The notes: a model not told the origin generated them from the sequence alone. A stretch of 64,000 nucleotides of DNA from Candidatus Hydrogenedentota bacterium (GCA_020849535.1 JADLGB010000142.1:66688-130687); one strand, 5' to 3'. Shown: positions 34,767 to 43,788, numbered from the stretch's first letter. Translations and numbers: made by a program.

Positions 34767-35203
34767 GTTACCGCCCTCCCGTCGGGTGCGCGCGCCCGGC
34801 ATTTCGGGCTGCGCCAACGGTGCCAACTGGAGGTTGTGCAATCGGTATGCCCGGTACGTGCGCCGCCACGTCGCCAAGTCCCAAGACACGGAATAGAAAG
34901 GCTTTACAAGGAGGGTATTCGATGAAGCCCGCGGAAGTCGCGATGAACATGCGGACATAGTCAGGTTCTTCGAGCAAAGCATGCGCAAAAGCAAACCAGT
35001 GTCCGCGCAAGTTTTGCTCAGGCCACAGTCCCGGCTTCCTCACTGTGGACACGCCTTGCATCGGGGATTGGTGAACGATCCGGGCTAAATAGCGCGAAAC
35101 CAGGAGCGCTGGCATCCGTGTCGGCTCTTCAATTTGCCAGCCCAATGCACTGCACCTCTTGCACGGAACTGGCGTGGCCCTTGGGGCTCGCCTCACTCTT
35201 CGC
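34767..35203. other. Intergenic stretch with a strong ribosome site before a 12-codon frame
   Basis: About 440 bases without an established gene. On the plus strand AAGGAGGG is followed by ATG at 34922 and a frame of only 12 codons (MKPAEVAMNMRT, ending TAG). A 168-codon minus-strand frame (34768-35274) has no start or signal features and is considered chance. Nothing else is visible. Confidence 0.5.
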
Positions 35204-35833
35204 CTATTCGGCTTGAGCCGTGGGCGGTGGCTCGGTCTGCAAGCGGTCGATCTCGTTTCGCAGCGCTTCTTCAAGCTGCACTTGCTGTGCGCCGTAGATG
35301 TTCTCTTCCCGCAGGAGTTCCAGCGCCGCCCTGCACTTGATAAGCGCGGTCTTCACGTCGCTCGCTTCGATGGCCTTCTGCGCCGCCGCATAGACGCGCT
35401 CGAATTTCAGGCGGGTGTTTTTGCCGAAGGCCTGCGCGCGCCTCGACGCGACCTCCGCTTCACTGGGGCGGAGCGTGGGCGAAACAAAGGCCGGCGGAAC
35501 CTCACCGCGCGCCCGCGACTGCATCGCCTTGATGGCGTACTCGGTGCGGGCCTTGGCCTCGGCGGCGCGTTCTTTCGAGATGCGCTTGGGATCGAACGCC
35601 GCAAGGTAGCGCCCTGTGCCCGGCGCGAACAAGCCATCGTGAATCGCCTGTTCGAGTGTGGGCAGCCCTTTGACTTGGCCATTCACGCTCAAGACTGCGC
35701 CCGTCCAATGCGCGGTGTCGGTACGGTCTTCGCGTGGCCCAACGACAATCACCAACTCGGTGCGCGACGCGGCCAAACGCGCCAGCAGAGGCTCATGACG
35801 CCGCATCTCCGCGGCTCGATCCAGATTTCCCAA
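35204..35833 (-). CDS. Protein of unknown function with helical C-terminal half
   Basis: The 209-residue product is not recognised. The first 60 residues look like an alpha/beta unit (LVIVVGPREDR), the middle 70-110 is charged and repetitive in alanine and arginine (ERAAEAKARTEYAIKAMQ), and the rest is predicted helical with a tetratricopeptide-like rhythm (AAQKAIEASDVKTALIKCRAAL). It starts with TTG 35833, preceded by GAGG eight bases upstream, which makes that start plausible. It is followed by 90 bases and then thiE on the same strand, so it may or may not be part of the thiamine unit. Confidence 0.65.
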   Translation of the reverse strand: MGNLDRAAEMRRHEPLLARLAASRTELVIVVGPREDRTDTAHWTGAVLSVNGQVKGLPTLEQAIHDGLFAPGTGRYLAAFDPKRISKERAAEAKARTEYAIKAMQSRARGEVPPAFVSPTLRPSEAEVASRRAQAFGKNTRLKFERVYAAAQKAIEASDVKTALIKCRAALELLREENIYGAQQVQLEEALRNEIDRLQTEPPPTAQAE

Positions 35834-35923
35834 CGCGCAATCCTCAAACGAGCAAGCAGTTCACCAATGGCTCCACCCCGATGGTACCACAAGTCCACTT
35901 GCGTGGGAGAAACACCGCGCGTC

Positions 35924-36577
35924 TCAGGCGTGGAAAGAGAGGATCCGCTCCCGCAGCTCGCTTGCAGCCGCGCGCACGTCGTCCGCTTCGGTGACGGCAG
36001 TGACGACCGCCACGCGCTTCGCGCCTCGTTTCAAGACCTCGTCGATGTTATGAAGCTTGATGCCGCCCATGGTGGTCCATGGGATCGTGAGGTGGGGTGC
36101 GATTGCGTCGATCATCGCGGGGCCCACTACCCCCGTGGGGACGGCTTTTGTCTGCGTGGCGAAGATCGGTCCGATGTTCACATACGAAGCGCCAAGCGCC
36201 TGCGCTTCGAGCGCCTCTTCCAGGTTGTGTGTGGAAGCCCCAATGATCAGTTCCGGCACGATGCGGCGGGCCACGTCCACGGGCGCGTCGGTCTGGCCAA
36301 GGTGAACGCCATCCGCATCCGTGGCGATAGCCACCTCCAGGCGGTCGTTGATGATCAGTAAGGCGTCATATTTCCGGGTGCGCTCGCGGAACTGAGTAGC
36401 CCGCAAGAATAGCTCAAGCTCGTCGAGGTCCTTTTCGCGGAACTGGATCAGACGTACGCCCGCGTCCAGGACGGCATCCAGGACGTCCAGCGCCGATCTA
36501 CCCCCGCAGAACGCTTCGGTGATAACCACATACAGGTCTGGACGGTCAAAGCGTGCAAGCCGTTCGCTCAGATTCAC
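35924..36577 (-). CDS. thiE: Thiamine-phosphate synthase ThiE
   Basis: ThiE joins the pyrimidine diphosphate and thiazole phosphate halves of thiamine. The 217-residue TIM-barrel protein shows the family motifs: LIQFREKDLDE near 45, LIINDRLEVAIATDADGVHLGQTD (pyrophosphate/metal region), IIGASTHNLEEALEA and YVNIGPIFATQTK, then TMGGIKLHNI. The GTG start at 36577 overlaps the last base of the thiS stop codon (TAGTG), so it is translationally coupled to thiS. It ends the thiH-thiS-thiE unit. Confidence 0.95.
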   Translation of the reverse strand: MNLSERLARFDRPDLYVVITEAFCGGRSALDVLDAVLDAGVRLIQFREKDLDELELFLRATQFRERTRKYDALLIINDRLEVAIATDADGVHLGQTDAPVDVARRIVPELIIGASTHNLEEALEAQALGASYVNIGPIFATQTKAVPTGVVGPAMIDAIAPHLTIPWTTMGGIKLHNIDEVLKRGAKRVAVVTAVTEADDVRAAASELRERILSFHA

Positions 36578-36777
36578 TATCCCCCTCCGACAAAACGAAT
36601 CAGTTCCAGAACGTCCCCTTCCGCCAGAACCGTGCCGGGATACGCGGAGCGCTCCAAGATGTCTGCGTTCCGCTCGACAACGGTGACGGAGGCATCCATC
36701 CCAAGACCGTCGAGCAGCATCGCGACCGTGGTGCCGGGCGCCAGGGTCTTAGTTTCCCCATTGACCTTCACGACCAT
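36577..36777 (-). CDS. thiS: Sulfur carrier protein ThiS
   Basis: ThiS is the ubiquitin-fold carrier whose C-terminal glycine carries sulfur for thiazole formation. The 66-residue protein ends in the required glycine pair (VGGG; the mature Gly-Gly terminus) and has the ThiS beginning MVVKVNGETKTLAPGTTVAMLL. It lies two bases after thiH and is coupled to thiE. The thiazole synthase ThiG, its usual partner, is not in this window. Confidence 0.93.
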   Translation of the reverse strand: MVVKVNGETKTLAPGTTVAMLLDGLGMDASVTVVERNADILERSAYPGTVLAEGDVLELIRFVGGG

Positions 36778-36779
36778 GC

Positions 36780-37934
36780 TTAATCCTCTTCCGCACGAGG
36801 CACGGAGTCGAAAGCGTAGTCAAAGTCCTTCCAGACCGGTTCGTATCCTGCATTGCGGATGACCTTGGCAACTTCGCTTGGACTGCGCGGATCCTCGATC
36901 TCGAACTGCTCGAGCGTTTCTTCACCATACGTGACGTAGCCACCGGGACGTGTGGAGGAACCCGCGCTCATCATAGTCACGCCGAGCGGGATGAGGCGGT
37001 CGCGGAATTCCGGGCACTCGCGCGTGGACAGGTTGAACCCGGCCTCCGGCAGCGTCAGGCGCGTCGCGAGAATGAGTTGCACCAGCTCTTTGTCGGTCAC
37101 TAAGGCGGGAATATGAAACCGCTCGGGCACATGCCGCAAGCGCGGAAACGATATGGAGATCGAGCTTTGCCAACAGACTCGCTGCAGGTACCGCGCGTGC
37201 AATGCGGTCCAGAATCCATCAACCCGCCAGTCAAAGAGTCCCAGCAGGGCCCCCACGCTCAAGCGCCTCACGCCGGCCTTCCCCGCGCGCTCGCTGGCGT
37301 TCAATCGGTACAGGTAGTCCTTCTTCTGCCCCAGCAGGTGAACGCGGTCGTAGGTCTCCTGGTCGTAAGTCTCCATGTAGATGGTTACGCCGTCCAGGCC
37401 GCGCCGGCAGAACTTCTCGTAGTGCTCCTGGTCCAGGCTGTAAACCTCGACCGCGACGGACGGAAAGTACTCGCGTGCGACGGATACGGCATCTGCAATT
37501 TGCTCCGGATTGACGGCGCTGGGGGCCTCGCCGGTGAGCAAGAGGACACTTTGGTATCCCAGGGCTGCGAGCGCCTCGCATTCGCTGCGTAACTCCGATT
37601 CCGACAGCGTCCGCCGCTTCTCCCGGTTGCCGGAGCGCACCGCATAGCCGCAGTACGTACAGTCGGCGCCGCAGATGTTGGAGATGTAGATGGGCGCATA
37701 CATGCCAATCGTGCGTCCGAAGTGCCATCGGGTGAGCCTTTGGGCCTCGCGAGCCAGGTCTTCAAGTCGCTCACGCGCGTGCGGAGACAGCAAGGCGCAG
37801 AGGTCGAGCGGCGTGCGATCCTCGCGTGAAAGCGCGCGCTCCACGTCGCCTGGCCCTGCCTGTGCGATTGCCGCTCGCACCCGGTCTGCGGGCCACTCGG
37901 CCAATTCTCGATCCAATGTGAACTCCGCCGCCAT
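36780..37934 (-). CDS. thiH: 2-iminoacetate synthase ThiH
   Basis: ThiH is a radical S-adenosylmethionine enzyme that splits tyrosine into dehydroglycine (2-iminoacetate) and p-cresol for the thiazole ring of thiamine. The 384-residue protein carries the radical SAM cluster motif C-x3-C-x2-C at Cys88, Cys92 and Cys95 (ICGADCTYCGY), followed by LTGEAPS, and the C-terminal region FNLSTRECPEFRDRL. Length and motifs match the ThiH family rather than ThiC or BioB. It heads the thiHSE unit; ThiH indicates an oxygen-sensitive route to thiazole. No thiamine riboswitch was recognised upstream. Confidence 0.95.
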   Translation of the reverse strand: MAAEFTLDRELAEWPADRVRAAIAQAGPGDVERALSREDRTPLDLCALLSPHARERLEDLAREAQRLTRWHFGRTIGMYAPIYISNICGADCTYCGYAVRSGNREKRRTLSESELRSECEALAALGYQSVLLLTGEAPSAVNPEQIADAVSVAREYFPSVAVEVYSLDQEHYEKFCRRGLDGVTIYMETYDQETYDRVHLLGQKKDYLYRLNASERAGKAGVRRLSVGALLGLFDWRVDGFWTALHARYLQRVCWQSSISISFPRLRHVPERFHIPALVTDKELVQLILATRLTLPEAGFNLSTRECPEFRDRLIPLGVTMMSAGSSTRPGGYVTYGEETLEQFEIEDPRSPSEVAKVIRNAGYEPVWKDFDYAFDSVPRAEED

Positions 37935-39057
37935 TCAGTCCTCTCAATGTCTCGTAACAACAAGCAGGTTAATAGTTACGGCGCGATTCCGAACCGTTCA
38001 CAACCCCGGCTCCCTGTCCAGGGAACTGCACCTTGCTATCAGGAACCGCACCAGCAGCGCCACGTATTTCGTGTCGCGGCCAGCCCCAGAATACATGCAG
38101 CCCCCATTATGCATCCTGCGGGCCGGTGGATGCACGGAACCCCAGGCAATGGCGTCAACACCGGCAGGCGAAGCATCGAACACCGCGTGCGTTTTCGCCA
38201 GGTCCTTGACCCGGTGGCACTGCCTTCGCGCCAACACCAGAAAGGGGGCGTATAGTAGGGCGGGATTTGTTCCCGCCTTCTTGCCTACCCAACACTGAAT
38301 CGGAGGAAAGCGAATCCGGAACCTGCGTAAGGGACAGGGCTTGGCCAATTGGAGTTCCGGAAAGCACTGATGCGCGCCCAGTGAAGAAGGTGGGAACCAA
38401 TCCCGCCCTACTCGGTGTGCGCGCGGATGTGGAGCACTCTGTGTGCTCGCACCACTCGATCACCGGGTCTGCTGGACGGGTTTCGCGGGGGTAGATTGGC
38501 CTGCTTATCCTTCTGCCGCTAAACTATTTACAGAATCGCCGACCGTACGGAGGGCAGGCCCGGCCCGATCAAACATGTATCTGGGTTACATGATTTGTGG
38601 AATCCATAAGTCTTTTTTAATAAATGACTTGCGAATTGTGTAATCCCGCGCAATCGCCCTGCAATTGGACAAGCTTTGGAAATATCTCAGGGCACAGGAG
38701 TTAGGAAAACTCGAAAAAAGGGGAGACAAACGGCCATCCATATGCTATGCTACCGATTGAATGTAGAGAGGCTGCGTTCAGGTTGAAGCCGTCGGGGCAG
38801 GCGGCAATCGTGAGATGCCCACTTCGGCGCAGTTGGAAAGGACATTGATTCATGGTGTCGCCATTCACGCCATTGGATCTGGTGCAATGTCTCTTGCCAA
38901 GGACCATGGGTCGCTGCGTTCGGATCGATTCAAAGGGCATTGCGGTGATTCGTGCCTGCCGTCTTTCAGCGCCTCCTACGCGTTTCCTCCTTTCGGAGAC
39001 GGATTAGAGCAACTGTGCACGCCTGCCCCGACGCGCTTCGACCACTCGATGAAGTCA
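37935..39057. other. Gene-poor intergenic region
   Basis: About 1.1 kb with no supportable gene. It holds the GTAGGG-type inverted-repeat element at 38255-38411 and, around 38600-38800, a patch noticeably richer in A and T than the surroundings. Several open frames are present but none has a ribosome site, a family pattern or normal codon use. Confidence 0.6.
38255..38411. repeat. Inverted repeat, GTAGGG-type, long copy
   Basis: Arms of 28 bases (38255-38282, starting GTAGGGCGGGATTTGTTCCC; 38384-38411) are inverted copies with a few changes; the span is 157 bases. The arms match the short copy at 23874-23929. The interior has no gene. Confidence 0.78.
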
Positions 39058-39096
39058 GAAAAGAGCAGCGGCGCCCCGTGTAACACGAGGCGCCGC
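39058..39096 (-). terminator. Intrinsic terminator of the aminotransferase gene
   Basis: GC-rich arms GCGGCGCC (39068-39075) and GGCGCCGC (39089-39096) pair, with further CGTG/CACG pairing inside, just after the minus-strand stop. A short A-run on the plus strand (39058-39062) supplies a run of U in the RNA. Confidence 0.7.
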
Positions 39097-39104
39097 CTGC
39101 ATTT

Positions 39105-40304
39105 TCAGTTGCTCAGAACTTCCGCGATCGCCTTGCAGAGCGGATTCATGTTCTCTTCCGTCATCCCCGCCACGTTGATCCGGCCGGAACTGACGATGTA
39201 AATGGCGTACACATCCCGCAGTCTCGCGACCTGCTCCTTCGTCAAGCCCGAGAACGAGAACATACCCTTCTGCTTCGTAAGGAAGGAGAAGTCCTGGAGG
39301 ACACCCTTCGCGCGAAGCGTGTCAACAAAGAGCTGGCGCATGCCCGCAATCCGATCGCGCATGGCTTCCACTTCACCCTCCCACAGCGCGCGCAGTTCAG
39401 CGTCGTTCAGCACGGTCGTGACGATGCTGGAACCGTGCGCGGGCGGATTGGAGTAGTTCGTGCGGATGACGCGTTTGAGGTGGCTCAGGGCCTTTTCCGC
39501 GGCCACTTCGGATTCCCCGACCACGGTCAGCGCACCCACGCGCTCGTTATACAACCCAAAATTCTTCGAGAAGGACGAGCAAATGAACAGCTCCCGTCCC
39601 TGGCCGAGGAAAGCGGACAGCCCCTCCGCGTCTTCGCGTAGACCATCGGCGAGGCCCTGGTAGGCGAAATCAAAGAGCGGAATCCAACCTTGCTTGGCGG
39701 ACACATCCGCGATGGCCTTCCACTGGTCCGGCGTGGGGTCCATGCCCGTGGGATTGTGGCAACAACCGTGGAGCAGCACATAGTCGCCCGCGGGGACCTT
39801 CTTCAGGGCGTCAAGCATGGGTTCAAAGTCCAGTGTCTTGTGGACAGCATCGTAGTAGGGGTAGGTGCCCAACTCGAGGCCCGACGCCTGGAAAATGCTC
39901 GGGTGGTTCGGCCAGGTGGGTTCGCTCATCCATACGCGTTTCCCCCCCAGCACTTCCTTGATGAAGTCGCCGGCGACCCGCAGGGCCCCGGTGCCGCCGG
40001 GTGTGTGCGCCGTTGCCGCTCGCTTCGACGCGAGGACTTCGTGCCCCGCCCCGAAAATCAGCTCCTGCACCGCCGCGCAGTACTCGACCGTGCCGCTGTT
40101 CGGGCTGACGTAGTTCTTCGTCTTCTCCGTGGCGAGGATACGCTCTTCCGCGCGCTTGACTGATTCGAGCACTGGCGTGGCGCCCTTGGCGTCGCGGTAG
40201 ACGCCGATGCTGAGGTTGATCTTCCCGGGATTGGGGTCTTTCTTGAACGCTTCCGTGATTCCGAGAATCGGATCCGGCGGCGCCATTTCCAGTGCGTTAA
40301 ACAT
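39105..40304 (-). CDS. Aspartate/aromatic amino acid aminotransferase
   Basis: This 399-residue pyridoxal-phosphate enzyme is of the class I AspC/TyrB type: LNLSIGVYRD-like start (INLSIGVYRDAKGATPVL), YVSPNSGT, the substrate region EPTWPNHPSIF, the LLHGCCHNPTGMDPT segment, the Schiff-base lysine in SSFSKNFGLYNERVG and a C-terminal FSGLT-type segment with the substrate arginine in SSGRINVAG. It transfers amino groups between aspartate or aromatic amino acids and 2-oxoglutarate. The frame is open to 40427, but AAAGGA five bases before ATG 40304 sets the start. It is divergent from the Gfo/Idh gene. Confidence 0.95.
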   Translation of the reverse strand: MFNALEMAPPDPILGITEAFKKDPNPGKINLSIGVYRDAKGATPVLESVKRAEERILATEKTKNYVSPNSGTVEYCAAVQELIFGAGHEVLASKRAATAHTPGGTGALRVAGDFIKEVLGGKRVWMSEPTWPNHPSIFQASGLELGTYPYYDAVHKTLDFEPMLDALKKVPAGDYVLLHGCCHNPTGMDPTPDQWKAIADVSAKQGWIPLFDFAYQGLADGLREDAEGLSAFLGQGRELFICSSFSKNFGLYNERVGALTVVGESEVAAEKALSHLKRVIRTNYSNPPAHGSSIVTTVLNDAELRALWEGEVEAMRDRIAGMRQLFVDTLRAKGVLQDFSFLTKQKGMFSFSGLTKEQVARLRDVYAIYIVSSGRINVAGMTEENMNPLCKAIAEVLSN

Positions 40305-40401
40305 CGTCGTCCTTTCTGTGCCTTGTGTTTGGATGAATGCCCGCCGGCAGCATGCCGCCCGTATCAAGACCTCGCCCATGCGCATGCCGCCCGGCGGCGC
40401 C

Positions 40402-40454
40402 ATTATATCGGCACCCACCGAACGCATGCACCTTTCTTCCGAATGGGCTATAGT
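40402..40454. promoter_or_regulatory. Possible divergent -10 boxes between aminotransferase and oxidoreductase genes
   Basis: On the minus strand TATAAT is at 40402-40407, leading toward the aminotransferase; on the plus strand TATAGT is at 40449-40454, leading toward the oxidoreductase. The -35 hexamers are poor for both, so activity is only suggested. Confidence 0.4.
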
Positions 40455-40501
40455 AACGAAACGGGAAGAGGCGCAGGTCCGGATACAAGAAAGGAACAGG
40501 C

Positions 40502-41524
40502 ATGCCGCTGAAAGTCGCCTTCGTGGGGTTTCGTCACAGCCACGTCATGGGGATGTACAATCTGCTCAAGAATCACCAGGACGCCATCATCGTCGCCGCG
40601 TGCGAGGAAGACGCGGAAACCCGCAAGGCGATCAAGGAGCAAGGCGTCAACATCACGCACGAGTCCTACGGGGATATGCTGTCCTCAGTGGAGTGCGATG
40701 CCGTGGCCGTGGGTGACTACTTCGCCATTCGCGGACAGCGCGCCATCGCCGCGCTGGAGGCGGGTAAACACATCGTCGGCGACAAACCGCTGTGCACGAA
40801 ACTCGACGAGTTGGACCGCATCGAGTCGCTGGCCTATTCCAAGCACCTCAAGGTAGGGTGCATGCTCGACCTGCCGAACCTGGGGCCCTACATCACCCTG
40901 CGCGACGTCATCCGGCGCGGCGCCATCGGCGAGGTCCACACGATCACCTTCATGGGAATCCACCCGCTCAACTACGGCAAACGGCCCGCATGGTACTTCG
41001 AACCCGGCAAACACGGCGGCACTCTCAACGACATTGCCATCCACGGCATCGACATCATCCCGTGGCTGACCGGCCGCACGGTCGTGGAGATCACCGCGGC
41101 CCGCGGCTGGAACGCCAAGCTGAAGCAGCATCCCGAGTTTCAGGACGGCGCAACGCTCATGCTCAAATTGGACAACCAGGGTTGCGTCATGGGCGACATT
41201 TCCTACCTGAGCGCGGACACGGTGGGATTCAAGATACCGCCGTACTGGCGCTTCACAATCACGGGCTCGGGCGGCGTGGCCGAAACCGCGGTCAACGACA
41301 CGCATGTCCACATCTACCGCCATGATTCCACCACGCCCATTGAGGAGCCTGTCGCATCGCCCAACTCCGGCGGGTACTTCGCGGACTTCGTACGCGACGT
41401 CACGGAGAATCCCGACATGGAGAACTTGCACACGGCCCGCGTGCTGCACACGTCGCGCCTCGCGTTGCTCACCCAAGCTGCGGCAGACACCGGCAAATTT
41501 CCTACGCCAGCGCCGGGGGCATAG
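40502..41524 (+). CDS. Gfo/Idh/MocA family oxidoreductase
   Basis: The 340-residue NAD(P)-dependent oxidoreductase has an N-terminal Rossmann part and a C-terminal sugar-binding domain, as in this family of inositol, glucose and 3-keto-sugar dehydrogenases. Visible elements are MPLKVAFVGFRHSHVMGMY, the AGKHIVGDKPLCT motif with the catalytic lysine and GGTLNDIAIHGIDIIPWLTG. The substrate is not deducible; many relatives in sugar-degrading bacteria handle 3-keto-glycosides, which DUF1080 proteins can cleave. The start is ATG 40502 with GGAAC a few bases upstream. It is followed by a repeat element rather than a gene. Confidence 0.92.
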   Translation: MPLKVAFVGFRHSHVMGMYNLLKNHQDAIIVAACEEDAETRKAIKEQGVNITHESYGDMLSSVECDAVAVGDYFAIRGQRAIAALEAGKHIVGDKPLCTKLDELDRIESLAYSKHLKVGCMLDLPNLGPYITLRDVIRRGAIGEVHTITFMGIHPLNYGKRPAWYFEPGKHGGTLNDIAIHGIDIIPWLTGRTVVEITAARGWNAKLKQHPEFQDGATLMLKLDNQGCVMGDISYLSADTVGFKIPPYWRFTITGSGGVAETAVNDTHVHIYRHDSTTPIEEPVASPNSGGYFADFVRDVTENPDMENLHTARVLHTSRLALLTQAAADTGKFPTPAPGA

Positions 41525-41568
41525 GAAAAGCAACGGTCGAGGAAGCGGACTCATGACGCTGGGGCTTT

Positions 41569-41738
41569 ACATCCCCCTCGGCCCTGCGGGCCTGCCCCCT
41601 TCAAAGGGGGACCTTTCAGAGGCCCTTCGGGCCGCGCGTTCTTCGTCAAATGGTCTACGTGCCGCCCTCAAGAATTTTGCAATTATACAGATATAGTATC
41701 GCAGAATTCCCCCTTTGAAGGGGGATCGAGGGGGATGT
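41569..41738. repeat. Inverted repeat, ATCCCCCTCG-type
   Basis: The element is bounded by ACATCCCCCTCG (41569-41580) and its inverse CGAGGGGGATGT (41727-41738), with inner copies of CCCCTTCAAAGGGGG and CCCCTTTGAAGGGGG. The 170-base unit lies between the convergent Gfo/Idh and TPR genes, where it could work as a bidirectional transcription end. Motifs like this are found as dispersed intergenic repeats in other genomes. Confidence 0.75.
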
Positions 41739-41761
41739 TCTTCTCTTCGGCCGCAGTGTTC

Positions 41762-42373
41762 TTACACTGCCTGCGGCACGGCGGCGGGCGGCGCATCAGG
41801 CGACGGCGCAGGTAGCCGCAACGCGTTCCGGAATACGTCGATTTGCCGACGCAGCCCTTCCACATCCCCGCTGGACGGGTCGACTCTCTTGGCCGCCTGG
41901 TATTGCTCTTCGCATTTCTCCAGCAGCATGGCCATCGCGGCGCGCGGATCGACGTGCCGCATCCAGACGGGCGGGCTTTCCACAAGCGTGATCATGAGGT
42001 TGAGATAGATCTTCGCCTGATTGATGTGGCAGATAAGCTCGAAGTAGGTCGCGCTGGAGAAACGGGGAATGGGGTTGACCTTTCCCTGGCGCTCGAAGAG
42101 GGCCAGCGCGGTCTGCAGCTCTCCCTGGGCGATCCCCAGCCAAGCATTTGCCTCGGAACTGAGGTAGCAGGTGCCGAGGTAGAAGTGCGCTCCCGCGTGG
42201 CCCGGATTGTCGAGCAGGAACTCCTTGAACACGGCAATGGCATCATCGTAGCGCTGGTCCAGGTACAGGGTCTCTCCCTTGGCGAAGAGATCCTCTTCAG
42301 GCTCCTGCCTGCACGACAGATTCATCCCCGCCGCGAACACCAGCGCCACTGCCATCCACGACCATTCACGCAT
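41762..42373 (-). CDS. TPR lipoprotein in the HtrA operon
   Basis: The 203-residue protein begins with a lipoprotein signal (lipobox Cys21, GMNLSC) and contains tetratricopeptide-like helical repeats: LFAKGETLYLDQRYDDAIAV at about 29-48, a second unit PGHAGAHFYLGTCYLS, and AKIYLNLMITL later. TPR domains act as docking surfaces. It starts 14 bases after the inactive HtrA paralogue, so the order HtrA, inactive HtrA, TPR lipoprotein forms one unit on the minus strand. Its role may be assembly or recognition at the envelope, but this is only inference. Confidence 0.82.
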   Translation of the reverse strand: MREWSWMAVALVFAAGMNLSCRQEPEEDLFAKGETLYLDQRYDDAIAVFKEFLLDNPGHAGAHFYLGTCYLSSEANAWLGIAQGELQTALALFERQGKVNPIPRFSSATYFELICHINQAKIYLNLMITLVESPPVWMRHVDPRAAMAMLLEKCEEQYQAAKRVDPSSGDVEGLRRQIDVFRNALRLPAPSPDAPPAAVPQAV

Positions 42374-42387
42374 GTTGCGTCCGCCTG

Positions 42388-43788
42388 TTACGGTGCCGCC
42401 GTGCCGTTCTCCCAGCGCGGCTGGATCCGGAAGAAACCGGAGCGCGCGCCCACGCGGCAGAATACGGCTACCTCGCCCGGCTTCTCCTGTGCGGTCTTCT
42501 CCGCCGCCGCTTTGAAGTCATCCAGGCTGGCGATGGGCTGGCCGCCGAAGTTGAGGATGATCACGCCCGGGCCAAGCTCGGCCAAGTCCGCCCAACTTCC
42601 GGACTTCACACTGCGCACGATCACGCCCTGCACGTCCGCGGGCAGATTGAGCAGGATCCGCACGTCCGTCGTGAGTTCGCGCACCGTGAGGCCGAAGACC
42701 GTGTCTTCAAACTCGCCGGCGTCGCGTGCCGACTTCGGGCGCTCCGTAAGGGTCACGTTGAGGTCCAGGGACTCGCCCTCGCGCAGCACGCGCAGGGGCA
42801 CCGTGGCGCCCGCGCCGGCTTCACGCACGAGTTTCGTGAATGCGAGGACTTCACGGTCAAGTTTCGCCTTTACGGGAACGTCGTTGAAACGCGTAACGAT
42901 GTCTCCCATTTTCAATCCCGCCACGTCGGCGGGGGAGCCGGGAATGATCGTTCCCACGACTACGCCGCCATCCTGCGGGAGTCCCCAGTATTCGGCGAGG
43001 TCGTCGGTCAACGGTTGCGTGAAGACCCCGAGGAACGCGCCATCGGTATCCGTGGCGGTTTCGGTCGTCGTGGGTGGCGTTTCGATGTATTTGGCAAACA
43101 GCTCGGTTTGGTAGACAAGGGGGTGTCCGCTGCGGACGTAGAGGTCGCCACCCTCGGACGACGACAGGTCGAACCCAACCACGCCGACGGCTTCTCCGCG
43201 CGCATTGACCGCGGGTCCTCCGACGTATCCAAAGAGCAGCCGCTCGTCAAGGCAATACGTGGTGCGCGGCTTCTCGAGGATTGAGCCTACACGCCGCACG
43301 ATCACGGATCGATTGAAATCCAGGGTGTCGCCGAGCAGTCCAAGGATCAGGAGTGGCTCACCCAGAGCCAGGTCCTGCTGTGCGAATTTGAGAAAAGGAA
43401 ACGTCACACCGGGCGCGTTCTCGATCTGCACGAAACAGATATTCACATCTTCCGGTTTCTTGAGCAGTTTCGCATCGTATTCCTTTTCCGCATCGCCTTC
43501 GCCCACAGATACCTTGATACTGAAGGGTTCTGAGTCTTCGACCTGCATATGGCCGTGGGCCATCACCAGGCCCGCGGGCGAAACCAGCAGGCCCAGGGCG
43601 CGGGTGTTGCGGCGGGACTTACGTCCGTTCGACGGATTGGTGACTTCGGAGGAGTAGTTCACGACGCAAACAGCGGGCGACACCTTGTCAAAGGCCGATT
43701 TGGCCAACGATGCAGGCAAATCTTGGGCGTCCGCGCAGGCGCCGGCAACACACCACGCCAGGAACACTGCCAGGGACTTACTCCTCAT
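42388..43788 (-). CDS. HtrA-like protein lacking the catalytic serine (pseudoprotease)
   Basis: The 466-residue protein has a signal peptide and the HtrA order trypsin-like domain (about 30-215) then PDZ-like domains (from about 240 and from 360). Histidine (His80, VMAHGH) and aspartate (Asp114, EDVNICFV) align with the catalytic pair, but the usual GNSGGP is FGYVGGPAVN, with valine 189 at the serine position. The fold and PDZ domains (GAFLGVFTQPL, GLKMGDIVTRFNDVPV) remain. So it most likely binds rather than cuts. It overlaps the upstream active HtrA gene by 11 bases. Confidence 0.88.
   Translation of the reverse strand: MRSKSLAVFLAWCVAGACADAQDLPASLAKSAFDKVSPAVCVVNYSSEVTNPSNGRKSRRNTRALGLLVSPAGLVMAHGHMQVEDSEPFSIKVSVGEGDAEKEYDAKLLKKPEDVNICFVQIENAPGVTFPFLKFAQQDLALGEPLLILGLLGDTLDFNRSVIVRRVGSILEKPRTTYCLDERLLFGYVGGPAVNARGEAVGVVGFDLSSSEGGDLYVRSGHPLVYQTELFAKYIETPPTTTETATDTDGAFLGVFTQPLTDDLAEYWGLPQDGGVVVGTIIPGSPADVAGLKMGDIVTRFNDVPVKAKLDREVLAFTKLVREAGAGATVPLRVLREGESLDLNVTLTERPKSARDAGEFEDTVFGLTVRELTTDVRILLNLPADVQGVIVRSVKSGSWADLAELGPGVIILNFGGQPIASLDDFKAAAEKTAQEKPGEVAVFCRVGARSGFFRIQPRWENGTAAP

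Noticed and set aside
34768-35274. 168-codon minus-strand frame upstream of the EF-hand gene
   Set aside because: No ribosome site, no family features; runs through intergenic DNA into another gene.
37935-38160. Thiamine (TPP) riboswitch upstream of thiH
   Set aside because: The conserved CTGAGA and ACCTGATC-type elements are not present on the minus strand before thiH.
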